Under the pieces are notes generated by a model. The model worked only from the letters and a program-made list of their open reading frames with translations. It made no database searches and was not told the DNA's origin. This document shows, piece after piece, positions 55,663 to 64,000 of a stretch of 64,000 bases of DNA; within the stretch, counting starts at the first letter, position 1; each line of letters begins with the position of its first letter. The DNA is taken from contig JAQGKC010000303.1 in the NCBI GenBank assembly GCA_028290305.1, positions 1 to 64,000 of the forward strand, read 5' to 3'. Made by a program: the position numbers and the translations under genes. The stretch comes from Bradyrhizobium sp. (GTDB taxonomy: Bacteria; Pseudomonadota; Alphaproteobacteria; Rhizobiales; Xanthobacteraceae).

Positions 55663-56655
55663 TCACTCGATCACCTCGTCGGCGGTGGCAAGCAGAGTCG
55701 GAGGCAGTTCGAGGCCGAGCGTTTTGGCAGCCTTCAAATTGACGACGAACTCGAGCTTGTCTGGCTCCTGCACCGGAAGTTCGGCTGGGTTCGCGCCTTT
55801 AAGGACTCGATCGACATAGGCGGCGGACCGCCGGAAGATATCGGCGGTGTCCGGTCCGTATGCCATTAGCCCGCCTTCGGCGGCGAACTGTCGGTAGACC
55901 GAAATCGCCGGCAAACGTGCCTTTTCGGCAAGTTGCACGATTTCCTTGATGTGGACGATGGTGAAGGGATCCGGACCGATCAAAAGCGCGCTGCCGGGCG
56001 TTTGCGCAAAGCCGGAAATCGCCGGCTCCATCTCGACGGCGGCCACGACTGGTATTGTCACCAGCGCCGCCATTCCTGGTTGGCGCGCTGCTTCGATCTC
56101 GGGCACGAAGTTGCGGTAGAATGGCGCGGTATCGGGGTTGAAGAGAAGCGCCGCGCGGGTGATGGCGGGTCTCAACTCGCCAAGCAACCCCAGCCATTTT
56201 CCGATCAAGGCCGGGTTGATGAAGGTGAATCCGGTGATATTGCCCCCGGGGCGCGCCAGCGATTGCACAAATCCAAGACCGACAGGATCGTTCGTCATGG
56301 CAAACACGATCGGAATCGATTTTGTGGCCTTTTGCAAAGCGGCCACAACCGGCGTGCTGTTGGCAAGGATCACGTCGGGCGCCAATGTCACCAGTTCCTC
56401 TGCGTATTTCTTGATGAGGTCGGTCCTGCCGGCGGCCCAGCGATATTCGAGACGAACGTTCTGTCCGTCTATCCAGCCAAGATCGGCAAACCCCTGGCGG
56501 AATGCCGCGATGCGCCTTTGGCTATCGGGATCGCTCTCGGCGACCGTCATCAGCACGCCGACGGTACGCAGCGCGCCGGATCGTTGCGCGCGTGCGGTGA
56601 GAGGCCAAGCCGCTGCCGCGCCGCCGAGTCCCGCGATGAACTCACGCCGCTTCAT
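55663..56655 (-). CDS. ABC transporter substrate-binding protein (DUF534/TrpX-like)
   Basis: 330 residues. N-terminal export signal MKRREFIAGLGGAAAAWPLTARA (Tat-like RR), then the ABC_sub_bind fold (VGVLMTVAESDPDSQRRIAA, PDVILANSTPVVAALQKAT, IPIVFAMTNDPVGLGFVQSL, LMAYGPDTADIFRRSA). No permease or ATPase beside it, as often with this expanded family in Bradyrhizobium. It overlaps the 3' end of a truncated paralogue. Confidence 0.9.
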   Translation of the reverse strand: MKRREFIAGLGGAAAAWPLTARAQRSGALRTVGVLMTVAESDPDSQRRIAAFRQGFADLGWIDGQNVRLEYRWAAGRTDLIKKYAEELVTLAPDVILANSTPVVAALQKATKSIPIVFAMTNDPVGLGFVQSLARPGGNITGFTFINPALIGKWLGLLGELRPAITRAALLFNPDTAPFYRNFVPEIEAARQPGMAALVTIPVVAAVEMEPAISGFAQTPGSALLIGPDPFTIVHIKEIVQLAEKARLPAISVYRQFAAEGGLMAYGPDTADIFRRSAAYVDRVLKGANPAELPVQEPDKLEFVVNLKAAKTLGLELPPTLLATADEVIE

Positions 56656-57165
56656 TCGATCACCTCATCGGCGCGACCAAGAAGCATCGCCGGCGGTTCG
56701 AGGCCGAGCGCTTTGGTGGTCTTGGGATTGATGATCAACTCGAATTTGGTCTGTTGGTAAAAGGGAATATCCCCCGGATTAGCGCCTTTGAGAATTTTAT
56801 CGACGAGGTCGGCGATGCGGCGAATAATGTCCACAGAGTCAACCGAATACGCCAAGCGAAAACGAAAATATCAGGTCGGGATGCGTATTAACGACATCGC
56901 GGGCCAATTCGGCATAGTGGTCGGTTCGCCCCTCCCCGGAATAGCGCTCCACCAAAAGATTCTGACCTTCGACGTAACCAAGGCCGCGCAGTTCCTCGAA
57001 AAAAGCTCTGAAAGCCCGGCCGCCATTTATGGTCATGTTGCCGACATTACCGTTCGGGTGAACGATCGCGATGCGCTTCATCCTTGCTGGCTGCTGCCCG
57101 CGCGCCGCTATCGGCAAGCTCGCCGCCGCACCGCCGACAAGCGTGATGAACTCGCGTCGTTTCAT
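56652..57165 (-). pseudogene. truncated ABC substrate-binding protein with internal deletion
   Basis: Paralogue of the adjacent gene. The N-terminal about 100 residues (MKRREFITLVGGAAASLPIA ... VNTHPDLIFS) and the C-terminal about 65 (LAYSVDSVDIIRRIADLVDKILKG ... LLGRADEVIE) are recognisable but lie in different frames and meet near 56850. The middle of the fold, about 160 residues, is missing. The shifted N-terminal frame stops at 56839. Its stop overlaps the intact gene's start, so the two once formed an operon. Confidence 0.85.
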
Positions 57166-57278
57166 GATGAATGTTCCAGACCCGAGCCGACCTTGAGCCG
57201 AATCAAATCACAATACAACGGCGACGCGCGCGGGCCTTTTGCCACAACCGGCTGGAGCTTGCGAGCTTGTTCAAGCCG

Positions 57279-58133
57279 TTACAGCAGGCTGATGACGAAA
57301 CGGCTGCCGACGATAAAGAGATAACAGCCGAACGCCATTTCCAGCGTGCGCTTCGACATCGCATGCGCCGCTCTCACACCGAGCGCCGCGGTCAAAAGGC
57401 TGGTCGGCATCACCAGCACCGCGCCGATCAGTGAGACGTAGCCCAGCGCAAACGGCATTTGCAGCGCTGCGACATCGGGATAGTGCGCCGCCGCGGGCCA
57501 GCCGGCGTAGACGTAACCAAGCGCGCCGGGGATCGAGATCAGCACCGCCAGTGCCGACGAGGTCGCGACCGCCTGATGGATCGGCCTGCCGTAAAACGTC
57601 ATCAGCAGATTCGAGAACAATCCGCCACCGATGCCCATCAGCGTGGAGAGAAGTCCAACCACGAAACCATAGATTTTCATCAGCGGCCCCTTCGGGAGAT
57701 CGTCGCCGAATTTCCAGGTCTCGCGCGCCAGCAGCAGGCGCGCCGCGGCGGAATAGGCCACCATCACGAACACGATCTTGAACAGCCGCTCCGGCGCGTA
57801 GCGCGCGGTCACGCTGCCGGCGATCACGCCGATCAGCACCGGCAGCCACCATTGCTTGAGGGTCTCCATATCCACCGCGCCGCGGGCACGATGGGCGCGA
57901 TAGGAGCGGATCGAGGTCGGAATGATGATGGCGAGCGAGGTGCCGATACACAGCGGCATCCGCACCTCGAGCGGGACGCCGGCGAGCCGGAAGCACTCAT
58001 AAAATACCGGCACCAGGATCGCGCCACCGCCGATACCGAACAGGCCGGCGAGAAATCCTGACAGCGCCCCTACCGCCACCAGCAACAATGCGAGCTCGAG
58101 AAGCTCGGAAACATCAAGCCCCGCGATAGCCAT
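57279..58133 (-). CDS. TauE/SafE family sulfite exporter-like permease
   Basis: 284-residue TSUP permease, about eight TMs in two halves, each with the glycine motif (LAGLFGIGGGAILVPV near 30 and LSTLMGIGGGLFSNLL near 165). Family members move sulfite, sulfoacetate or similar anions. No sulfur genes adjacent, so substrate unknown. Divergent from sdhCDAB. Confidence 0.9.
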   Translation of the reverse strand: MAIAGLDVSELLELALLLVAVGALSGFLAGLFGIGGGAILVPVFYECFRLAGVPLEVRMPLCIGTSLAIIIPTSIRSYRAHRARGAVDMETLKQWWLPVLIGVIAGSVTARYAPERLFKIVFVMVAYSAAARLLLARETWKFGDDLPKGPLMKIYGFVVGLLSTLMGIGGGLFSNLLMTFYGRPIHQAVATSSALAVLISIPGALGYVYAGWPAAAHYPDVAALQMPFALGYVSLIGAVLVMPTSLLTAALGVRAAHAMSKRTLEMAFGCYLFIVGSRFVISLL

Positions 58134-58379
58134 CTCCGGTTTCCCCCTGCTTCGCGTCGACGATGCGCGCGTTCATGAATCGTGCTTCAGGTATACCAGC
58201 CAACAGTGCCCGCTGACCTTGTCAATGCACACAATTGCAGGGCTCATCCGTAGGTGTGAACCGCTATTCGCAATTGATGATTTTGGCCGTTGCGCTCACT
58301 GTTTCGACTTCGTAAATAGAATTCATCTACCGCGATCCCCGAAGGGCCTGCGCGGGCCCGCAAACCTTCAAAGCCGCCG

Positions 58380-58778
58380 ATGACCGCCAGGATCGAACGT
58401 CCGCTTTCGCCGCACATGCAGACCTATCGCTGGACCCTGACGATGGCGCTTTCCATCGTCCATCGCGCCACCGGCGTCGCGCTCTATTTCGGCACCCTGC
58501 TGCTGGCGTGGTGGCTGATCGCCGCGGCAACGGGCCCTGCCGCCTATGCCAATGTGCAGGCCTTTACCGGCAGCTTCATAGGGAGGCTGATCACATTCGG
58601 CTATACTTGGGCGCTGCTGCATCATCTTCTCAGCGGTATCAGGCATTTCGTCTGGGACCTGGGCTACGGCTTCAAGGCGAACGAGCGTGAAGCGCTGACC
58701 TGGGGCGCGCTGATCGGCGGTATCTCGCTGACGGTGCTGCTGTGGATTGCGGCTTATGCGATCGGAGGAGGCCGATGA
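58380..58778 (+). CDS. sdhC: succinate dehydrogenase cytochrome b556 subunit
   Basis: 132 residues, three TMs. Start RPLSPHMQTYRWTLTMALSIVHRATGVAL contains the SdhC signature and quinone-site Ser/Arg; a heme-ligand His lies in ALLHHLLSGIRHFVWD. First gene of sdhCDAB; overlaps sdhD by ATGA. Confidence 0.96.
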   Translation: MTARIERPLSPHMQTYRWTLTMALSIVHRATGVALYFGTLLLAWWLIAAATGPAAYANVQAFTGSFIGRLITFGYTWALLHHLLSGIRHFVWDLGYGFKANEREALTWGALIGGISLTVLLWIAAYAIGGGR

Positions 58779-59182
58779 CCACACCCAATACTCCGGTCGC
58801 GAAATCGATGCGCACCCCGCTCTCCCGTGTGCGCTACCTCGGCGCCTCGCATTCCGGCACCTCAGATTTCTGGCGCCAGCGCGTCACCGCGGCAGCGATG
58901 GTGCTCTTGATGGTGCCCGTCATCGTGGTGGTGATGATGCTGCTCGGCCGCAATCAGGCTGGCGCGGCGCAGATTCTCGGCTCGGCGCCGATCGCGATCA
59001 TCATGCTGCTGTTCATCATCGCCAGCACCTGGCACATGAAAATCGGCATGCAGGTGGTGATCGAGGACTACGTGCACAATGAGAAGCTGAAGCTCGCCAT
59101 CATCATGGCCAACAACTTCTTCTGCGTCGCGGTGGCGCTGGCCTCGATCTACGCCATTCTCAAACTGTCATCTGGAGTGTAG
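58775..59182 (+). CDS. sdhD: succinate dehydrogenase membrane anchor subunit
   Basis: 135 residues, three TMs, the heme-region histidine in STWHMKIGMQVVIEDYVHNE, and an RVRYLGASHSGTSDFWRQR N-terminus typical of alphaproteobacterial SdhD. Overlaps sdhC by 4 bp and precedes sdhA by 3 bp. Confidence 0.95.
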   Translation: MTTPNTPVAKSMRTPLSRVRYLGASHSGTSDFWRQRVTAAAMVLLMVPVIVVVMMLLGRNQAGAAQILGSAPIAIIMLLFIIASTWHMKIGMQVVIEDYVHNEKLKLAIIMANNFFCVAVALASIYAILKLSSGV

Positions 59183-59185
59183 CGC

Positions 59186-61024
59186 ATGGCCGCTGACGGC
59201 AACGGCGCAAACGGCAGTGGAACATTCGCTACCAACGGCCACGCCTATCCGATCGAAGATCACACCTACGATGTCGTGGTTGTCGGTGCCGGCGGCGCGG
59301 GCCTTCGCGCGGTGGTCGGCTGCAGCGAAGCGGGCCTGCGCACCGCCTGCATCACCAAGGTTTTTCCGACCCGTTCGCATACGGTAGCGGCACAGGGCGG
59401 CATCTCGGCGGCGCTCGGCAACATGCATCCGGACGACTGGCGCTGGCATATGTACGACACCGTCAAGGGGTCGGACTGGCTCGGCGACCAGGACGCCATT
59501 GAATATATGGTGCGCAACGCGCCCGAAGCGGTCTACGAACTGGAACATTGGGGCGTGCCGTTCTCGCGCACCGAAGACGGCAAGATCTATCAGCGGCCGT
59601 TCGGCGGCATGACGCTGGACTACGGCAAAGGCCAGGCGCAGCGCACCTGCGCCGCCGCCGACCGCACCGGCCATGCCATGTTGCACACCATGTACGGCCA
59701 GGCGCTGCGCCATTCCGCGGAATTCTACATCGAATTTTTCGCCATCGACCTGATCATGGACGATCTGGGCGTTTGCCGCGGCGTGATCGCGCTCAGGCTC
59801 GATGACGGCACGCTGCACCGCTTCCGTGCCCAGACCACGATCCTTGCCACCGGCGGCTATGGCCGCGCCTACGCTTCCTGCACCTCGGCGCACACCTGCA
59901 CCGGTGACGGCGGCGCGATGGCATTGCGCGCCGGGCTGCCGCTGCAGGACATGGAGTTCGTCCAGTTCCATCCGACCGGCATTTACGGTTCGGGCTGCCT
60001 CGTCACCGAGGGCGCGCGCGGCGAGGGCGGCTATCTCGTCAATTCGGAAGGCGAGCGCTTCATGGAGCGCTATGCTCCCTCGGCAAAAGATCTCGCGTCG
60101 CGCGACGTGGTCTCGCGGGCGATGACGATCGAAATCCGCGAAGGCCGTGGCGTCGGCAAGAAGAAGGACCACATCTTCCTGCACCTCGACCATCTCGATC
60201 CCAAGGTGCTGCACGAGCGGCTGCCGGGCATTTCCGAGTCGGCGAAGATATTCGCCAATGTCGATGTCACCCGCGAGCCGATCCCGATCCTGCCGACGGT
60301 GCACTACAATATGGGCGGCATTCCCACCAATTATCATGCCGAAGTGCTGACCAAGACCAACGGCGACGACAATGCCATCGTGCCCGGACTGATGGCGCTG
60401 GGCGAAGCCGCCTGCGTTTCGGTGCATGGCGCCAATCGTCTCGGCTCCAATTCGCTGATCGATCTCGTGGTGTTCGGCCGCGCCGCGGCGCTGCGCTGCG
60501 CCGAAAAGCTGACGCCGAACGGCAAGCAGCCGGAACTGCCGACAGGTTCGGCCGACAAGGCGCTAGGGCGGCTCGATCGTTATCGCTATGCTGCCGGCGG
60601 CACGCCGACTGCGAAGCTGCGCGACAGCATGCAGCATGTGATGCAGAACAATTGCGCGGTGTTCCGCACCGGCGAAGTGTTGCTGGAAGGGCAGAACCTG
60701 ATTCACAAGGTCCATGGCGGCATCGGCGACATTTCGGTGTCGGACCGCTCGCTGACCTGGAATTCCGATCTGGTCGAGACGCTGGAGTTCGACAATTTGA
60801 TCGTGCAGGCGGTGGTGACGATGGACTCGGCGGCGAACCGCACCGAGAGCCGCGGGGCGCACGCGCGCGAGGATTTCTCCGCCCGCGACGACAAGAACTG
60901 GATGAAGCACACGCTGGCGTGGATCGACGATGGCGGCAAGACGTCAATCGATTATCGCCCGGTGCACGACTACACCATGACCAATGACGTTCAGTACATC
61001 CCGCCGAAGGCGCGGGTGTATTGA
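59186..61024 (+). CDS. sdhA: succinate dehydrogenase flavoprotein subunit
   Basis: 612 residues; oxidises succinate to fumarate. FAD-binding [12 protein letters not shown], covalent-FAD His65 in [12 protein letters not shown], catalytic [21 protein letters not shown] and [19 protein letters not shown]. Normal length. Confidence 0.98.
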   Translation: MAADGNGANGSGTFATNGHAYPIEDHTYDVVVVGAGGAGLRAVVGCSEAGLRTACITKVFPTRSHTVAAQGGISAALGNMHPDDWRWHMYDTVKGSDWLGDQDAIEYMVRNAPEAVYELEHWGVPFSRTEDGKIYQRPFGGMTLDYGKGQAQRTCAAADRTGHAMLHTMYGQALRHSAEFYIEFFAIDLIMDDLGVCRGVIALRLDDGTLHRFRAQTTILATGGYGRAYASCTSAHTCTGDGGAMALRAGLPLQDMEFVQFHPTGIYGSGCLVTEGARGEGGYLVNSEGERFMERYAPSAKDLASRDVVSRAMTIEIREGRGVGKKKDHIFLHLDHLDPKVLHERLPGISESAKIFANVDVTREPIPILPTVHYNMGGIPTNYHAEVLTKTNGDDNAIVPGLMALGEAACVSVHGANRLGSNSLIDLVVFGRAAALRCAEKLTPNGKQPELPTGSADKALGRLDRYRYAAGGTPTAKLRDSMQHVMQNNCAVFRTGEVLLEGQNLIHKVHGGIGDISVSDRSLTWNSDLVETLEFDNLIVQAVVTMDSAANRTESRGAHAREDFSARDDKNWMKHTLAWIDDGGKTSIDYRPVHDYTMTNDVQYIPPKARVY

Positions 61025-61048
61025 TGACGACAGCGAAGGCTTGAAAGC

Positions 61049-61831
61049 ATGGTTGAATTCGCACTTCCGAAAAACTCGAAGATCACCGGCGGCAAGACCT
61101 GGCCGAAGCCGCCTGCGGCGACGGAGACCCGCGAGTTCAAGGTCTATCGCTGGAACCCGGACGACGGCAAAAACCCCAGCGTCGATACCTATTTTATCGA
61201 TACCAATGATTGCGGCCCGATGATTCTCGATGGCCTGATCTGGATCAAGAACAACATCGACCCGACGCTGACCTTCCGCCGCTCCTGCCGCGAAGGCGTC
61301 TGCGGCTCCTGCGCCATGAACATCGACGGCCAAAACACGCTGGCCTGCACCAAGTCGATGCACGACGTGAAGGACGGCGCGGTGAAGATCAATCCGCTGC
61401 CGCATCAGCCGGTGGTGAAGGACCTCGTGCCTGACCTGACCAATTTCTATGCCCAATACGCCTCGATCGAACCGTGGCTGAAGACCACCACGCCGACGCC
61501 GCAGAAGGAATGGCGGCAGAGCCACGAGGACCGCGAAAAGCTCGACGGCCTCTACGAATGCATTCTCTGCGCCTGCTGCTCGACCTCATGCCCGAGCTAT
61601 TGGTGGAACAGCGAACGTTTCCTCGGCCCCGCCGCGTTGCTGCAGGCCACGCGCTGGGTCAAGGACAGCCGCGATGAAGCCACCGGCGAGCGGCTCGACA
61701 ATCTCGAAGACCCGTTCCGGCTTTATCGCTGCCACACCATCATGAACTGCGCCAAGGCCTGCCCGAAGAGTCTGAATCCGTCCGAGGCCATCGCCGAGCT
61801 AAAGTTCAAGATGGTCGAACGGCAGATCTAG
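61049..61831 (+). CDS. sdhB: succinate dehydrogenase iron-sulfur subunit
   Basis: 260 residues; carries electrons from FAD to quinone. [2Fe-2S] ligands in [20 protein letters not shown] plus AC, [4Fe-4S] in [16 protein letters not shown], [3Fe-4S] in [13 protein letters not shown]. Last gene of the operon, 24 bp after sdhA. Confidence 0.98.
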   Translation: MVEFALPKNSKITGGKTWPKPPAATETREFKVYRWNPDDGKNPSVDTYFIDTNDCGPMILDGLIWIKNNIDPTLTFRRSCREGVCGSCAMNIDGQNTLACTKSMHDVKDGAVKINPLPHQPVVKDLVPDLTNFYAQYASIEPWLKTTTPTPQKEWRQSHEDREKLDGLYECILCACCSTSCPSYWWNSERFLGPAALLQATRWVKDSRDEATGERLDNLEDPFRLYRCHTIMNCAKACPKSLNPSEAIAELKFKMVERQI

Positions 61832-61895
61832 CCCGCGAAATTTCGGCTGCTGTGCCGCCGTCGTCCTGACGAGTTGACTCGAAATGCATCGAGCT

Positions 61896-61924
61896 TTTTC
61901 AAGTTCTCTCTAACAACTTGAAAA
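61896..61924 (+). terminator. possible AT-rich hairpin after sdhB
   Basis: TTTTCAAGTT and AACTTGAAAA form a perfect 10-bp stem with a 9-nt loop, 65 bp after the sdhB stop. The stem is weak and the T tract (GCTTTTTG) comes 8 nt later, so termination is only possible. Confidence 0.35.
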
Positions 61925-62046
61925 TGATTCGCTTTTTGTCATGGCCTGGCTTCGCCCCGGCCAAATGGCATTGGTTCCATAACCATCACTCCGCTTGGTG
62001 ACCTCCCGAAGATTGCAGTAAGCTATGCCGCAGAGTCGGAGCGGCC

Positions 62047-63039
62047 GTGCAGACCGAGCAACGCAATTCGCTGAGACTGTTGCAATGGATGATGGCCGCT
62101 TCACTGGCCCTTCCCATTGCGCTGTTCGTCTTTGCCTCGGCGGTTTCCTACATTTCAACGCACGACACCGCCGACCGGGAAATCCAGCGCACCCTGGACG
62201 TCGCCCACGAACACGCGTTGAAAGTGTTCGAGACCATCGACCGCAGCCTGTCGGAAATCAACGAGACCATCCGCGGCATTTCGGACGCCGGCATCAAGTC
62301 CCGCGAGGAAGCCCTGCATTTGCGGCTGAAGCAGCTCGCCGATTCGCTGCCGCAGATGAAGTCGGCATGGATTTTCGACGGACAGGGCCACACGCTCGTC
62401 AACAGTCTGGTGTCGCCCGCCCCCGCCGATATCGACTTTTCGGATCGGGATTATTTCAAGGCTCACATCGCCCGGGATGCCGGGATCTTCATCGGCAATG
62501 TGCTGGCCCCGCGCGCGCCCTATCAGGGCGCGGCGTTCTTCAGCGTCAGTCGCCGCCGGCGGACCGACGACGGCAGCTTCGCCGGCGTGATCCAAGCCTC
62601 GGTGCTCCCCCAATATTTCGAGAATTTCTACGCCAGAATCGGCCGCGACTCCGGCAGCTTTTTCGCGCTCGGCTTGACGGATGGCACGGTGCTGGCCCGC
62701 TTCCCCATAGCCGAACGTGATGTCCGCATCGATCGCAACGGTCCGGTCGGACATAAGATCGCCGAAAGTCCGACGACCGGCCTTGTGACCGTGACCTCGC
62801 CGGCCGACGGCATCGAACGCCGCCTCGGCTATCAGAGGCTTGCCGAATATCCGGTTTACGTCAGCGCAGGCCTCGAGACCTCGGCGATCCGCTCGCGCTG
62901 GCTCGCCACCATGGGCCAGCATCTGATTTTCGGCGTGCCCGCCACCGCGCTGCTGTTTTTGATCCTGTCGCTGGCCCTGCGGCGAACGCGCCACCTTCAC
63001 GCCGAGGCTTCAGGCGGCGGGAGGCCGAGGAAGCGCTAA
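62047..63039 (+). CDS. hybrid histidine kinase, sensor part (frame broken after residue 330)
   Basis: GTG start; 330 residues before a premature TAA. TM1 (about 14-38), a dCache-like periplasmic sensor (about 40-285: IDRSLSEINETIRGIS, FSDRDYFKAHIARD, FIGNVLAPRAPYQGA) and TM2 (about 290-312), ending RRTRHLHAEAS before the frame is lost near 63012. The kinase core continues in other frames downstream, so this was or is one gene. The frame change here equals loss of 1 nt or gain of 2. Confidence 0.8.
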   Translation: MQTEQRNSLRLLQWMMAASLALPIALFVFASAVSYISTHDTADREIQRTLDVAHEHALKVFETIDRSLSEINETIRGISDAGIKSREEALHLRLKQLADSLPQMKSAWIFDGQGHTLVNSLVSPAPADIDFSDRDYFKAHIARDAGIFIGNVLAPRAPYQGAAFFSVSRRRRTDDGSFAGVIQASVLPQYFENFYARIGRDSGSFFALGLTDGTVLARFPIAERDVRIDRNGPVGHKIAESPTTGLVTVTSPADGIERRLGYQRLAEYPVYVSAGLETSAIRSRWLATMGQHLIFGVPATALLFLILSLALRRTRHLHAEASGGGRPRKR

Positions 63040-64000
63040 AGCACGGCCAGCGGCTGGAGAGGCGCTCGGACAACTCACCGGCGGCGTCGCGCATGATTTC
63101 AACAATCTCCTCACGGTGATCCGCGCCTCCGTCGATCTGCTGCGGCGGCCACATCTGCCGGAGGAGCGGCGGCTGCGCTACATCGACGCGATTTCGGACA
63201 CCGTTACCCGCGCCGCCAAGCTGACGGCACAACTGCTCGCCTTCGCGCGGCGGCAAAACCTCAAGCCGGAAGTGTTCGACGTTGGCCAATGCGTGACGAC
63301 GCTCAGCGAAATAATCGGAACATTGACGGGGTCGCCGATCGAGATCATTACCCACGTGCCGGACCAGCCCTGCCTTATCGATGCCGATGCCGGCCAGTTC
63401 GAGACAGCGCTGATCAATATGGCCGTCAATGCCCGCGACGCCATGGGCGGCAAAGGCCGGCTCGCCATCGCGGTGCGCACGGTGGCGGAGCTACCCGGCT
63501 CCGCTACTGGTCTGAGCAGTCCTCACGGTTATGTTGCCGTATCTGTCGATGATACCGGCGTTGGAATTCCGCAAGACCAGTTCGGGCGGATCTTCGAGCC
63601 GTTCTTCACCACCAAGGAAGTCGGCCAGGGAACGGGGCTTGGCCTGTCGCAGGTATTCGGGTTTGCCAAGCAGTCCGGCGGCGAAGTGATGGTGGCAAGT
63701 GAAGTGGACAAGGGAAGCACCTTCACCCTGTATCTGCCGCGCGTCCCCGGTGACAACCGCCCGCAACAAGCGCCGGCCGAAGAAACGCTGCCGGCCGACG
63801 GCCACGGCATGTCGGTTCTCGTGGTCGAGGACAATATCGAGGTCGGAACCTTCGCCACCCATGCGCTGACCGAACTCGGCTATGTCACCACGCTGGTCGG
63901 CAATGCCGCGGATGCGCTGGCGGAATTGACCCGGAATGTAGGCCGGTTCGATGTGGTGTTCTCCGACGTGATGATGCCCGGCATGACCGGCATCGATCTC
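63040..64000 (+). CDS. hybrid histidine kinase, kinase and receiver part (frameshifted, runs off the window)
   Basis: Continues the sensor gene. After a short stretch in a second frame (EAEEALKHGQRLE, 63021-63059) another shift near 63060 leads to the kinase frame: HisKA GQLTGGVAHDFNNLLTVI with the phospho-His, N box NMAVNARDAM, G1 VDDTGVGIP, F box FEPFFTTKE, G2 GTGLGLSQVFGF, then a receiver SVLVVEDNIEVG with phospho-acceptor SDVMMPGMTGIDL. The second shift looks like an AG duplication (CTGGAGAGGCGCTC). Either a pseudogene or two sequencing errors. The C-terminus lies outside the window. Confidence 0.8.

Noticed and set aside
59168..60427. 419-codon minus-strand open frame opposite sdhA
   Set aside because: Antisense shadow of the flavoprotein gene.

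Overview
The window reads as core chromosome of an alphaproteobacterium of the Bradyrhizobium / Rhodopseudomonas group (Nitrobacteraceae). The basis is high GC with strong third-position bias (long antisense open frames lie opposite nearly every gene), characteristic gene neighbourhoods (mdh-sucC-DUF1579-sucD-sucA; acnA divergent from ccmABCDG; ffh-rpsP-rimM-trmD-rplS; sdhCDAB) and several families of short palindromic intergenic repeats typical of these genomes. I found no tRNA, rRNA, CRISPR array, insertion sequence or prophage.

Layout. 1-5.3 kb: TCA-cycle genes on the minus strand (mdh, sucC, a DUF1579 gene, sucD, sucA). The sucA fragment at the left edge carries an in-frame TAG. 5.4-15 kb: zapE, thpR, a TesA-like esterase divergent from an YbbA/YbbP-type ABC system, a BAX-inhibitor-like membrane protein, a GNAT acetyltransferase, DUF2794 and DUF1223. 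15-21 kb: aconitase, divergent from the cytochrome c maturation genes ccmA-B-C-D-G. 21-29 kb: septation protein A, ftsY, an RluA-type synthase, mtaB, dapF, a secreted GyrI-like protein overlapping a SIMPL protein, and a Tat-exported metallo-hydrolase. 29.4-33.5 kb: SRP54 and the rpsP-rimM-trmD-rplS translation operon.

33.8-46.1 kb: leucine synthesis genes leuC, leuD and leuB, not clustered but separated by small secreted proteins (two of them a related His/Gly- and Arg/Trp-rich pair), a zincin-like metallopeptidase, a DXD glycosyltransferase, a CitE-like lyase, carbonic anhydrase, a UPF0114 membrane protein and asd. 46-52.4 kb: an MFS transporter, a YedY-like molybdoenzyme with a cytochrome b partner, a fasciclin protein, an SDR and malonyl-CoA synthetase. 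52.6-55.6 kb: a compact PilZ / DUF2336 / PilZ / HD-GYP group that looks like a cyclic-di-GMP module. This is the most system-like unit in the window. 55.6-58.1 kb: an ABC solute-binding protein next to an internally deleted paralogue, then a TauE/SafE permease. 58.4-61.8 kb: sdhCDAB. 62-64 kb: a dCache hybrid histidine kinase whose frame is broken twice.

The clearest structural observations outside genes are: two copies of a MITE-like element with paired compensatory base changes; repeats whose arms supply stop codons of neighbouring genes; a structured non-coding stretch near 14.0 kb ending in a plus-strand terminator with no upstream gene; and palindromes upstream of sucC and leuC. The lesions in sucA and the kinase could be sequencing errors; this cannot be decided from the sequence alone.
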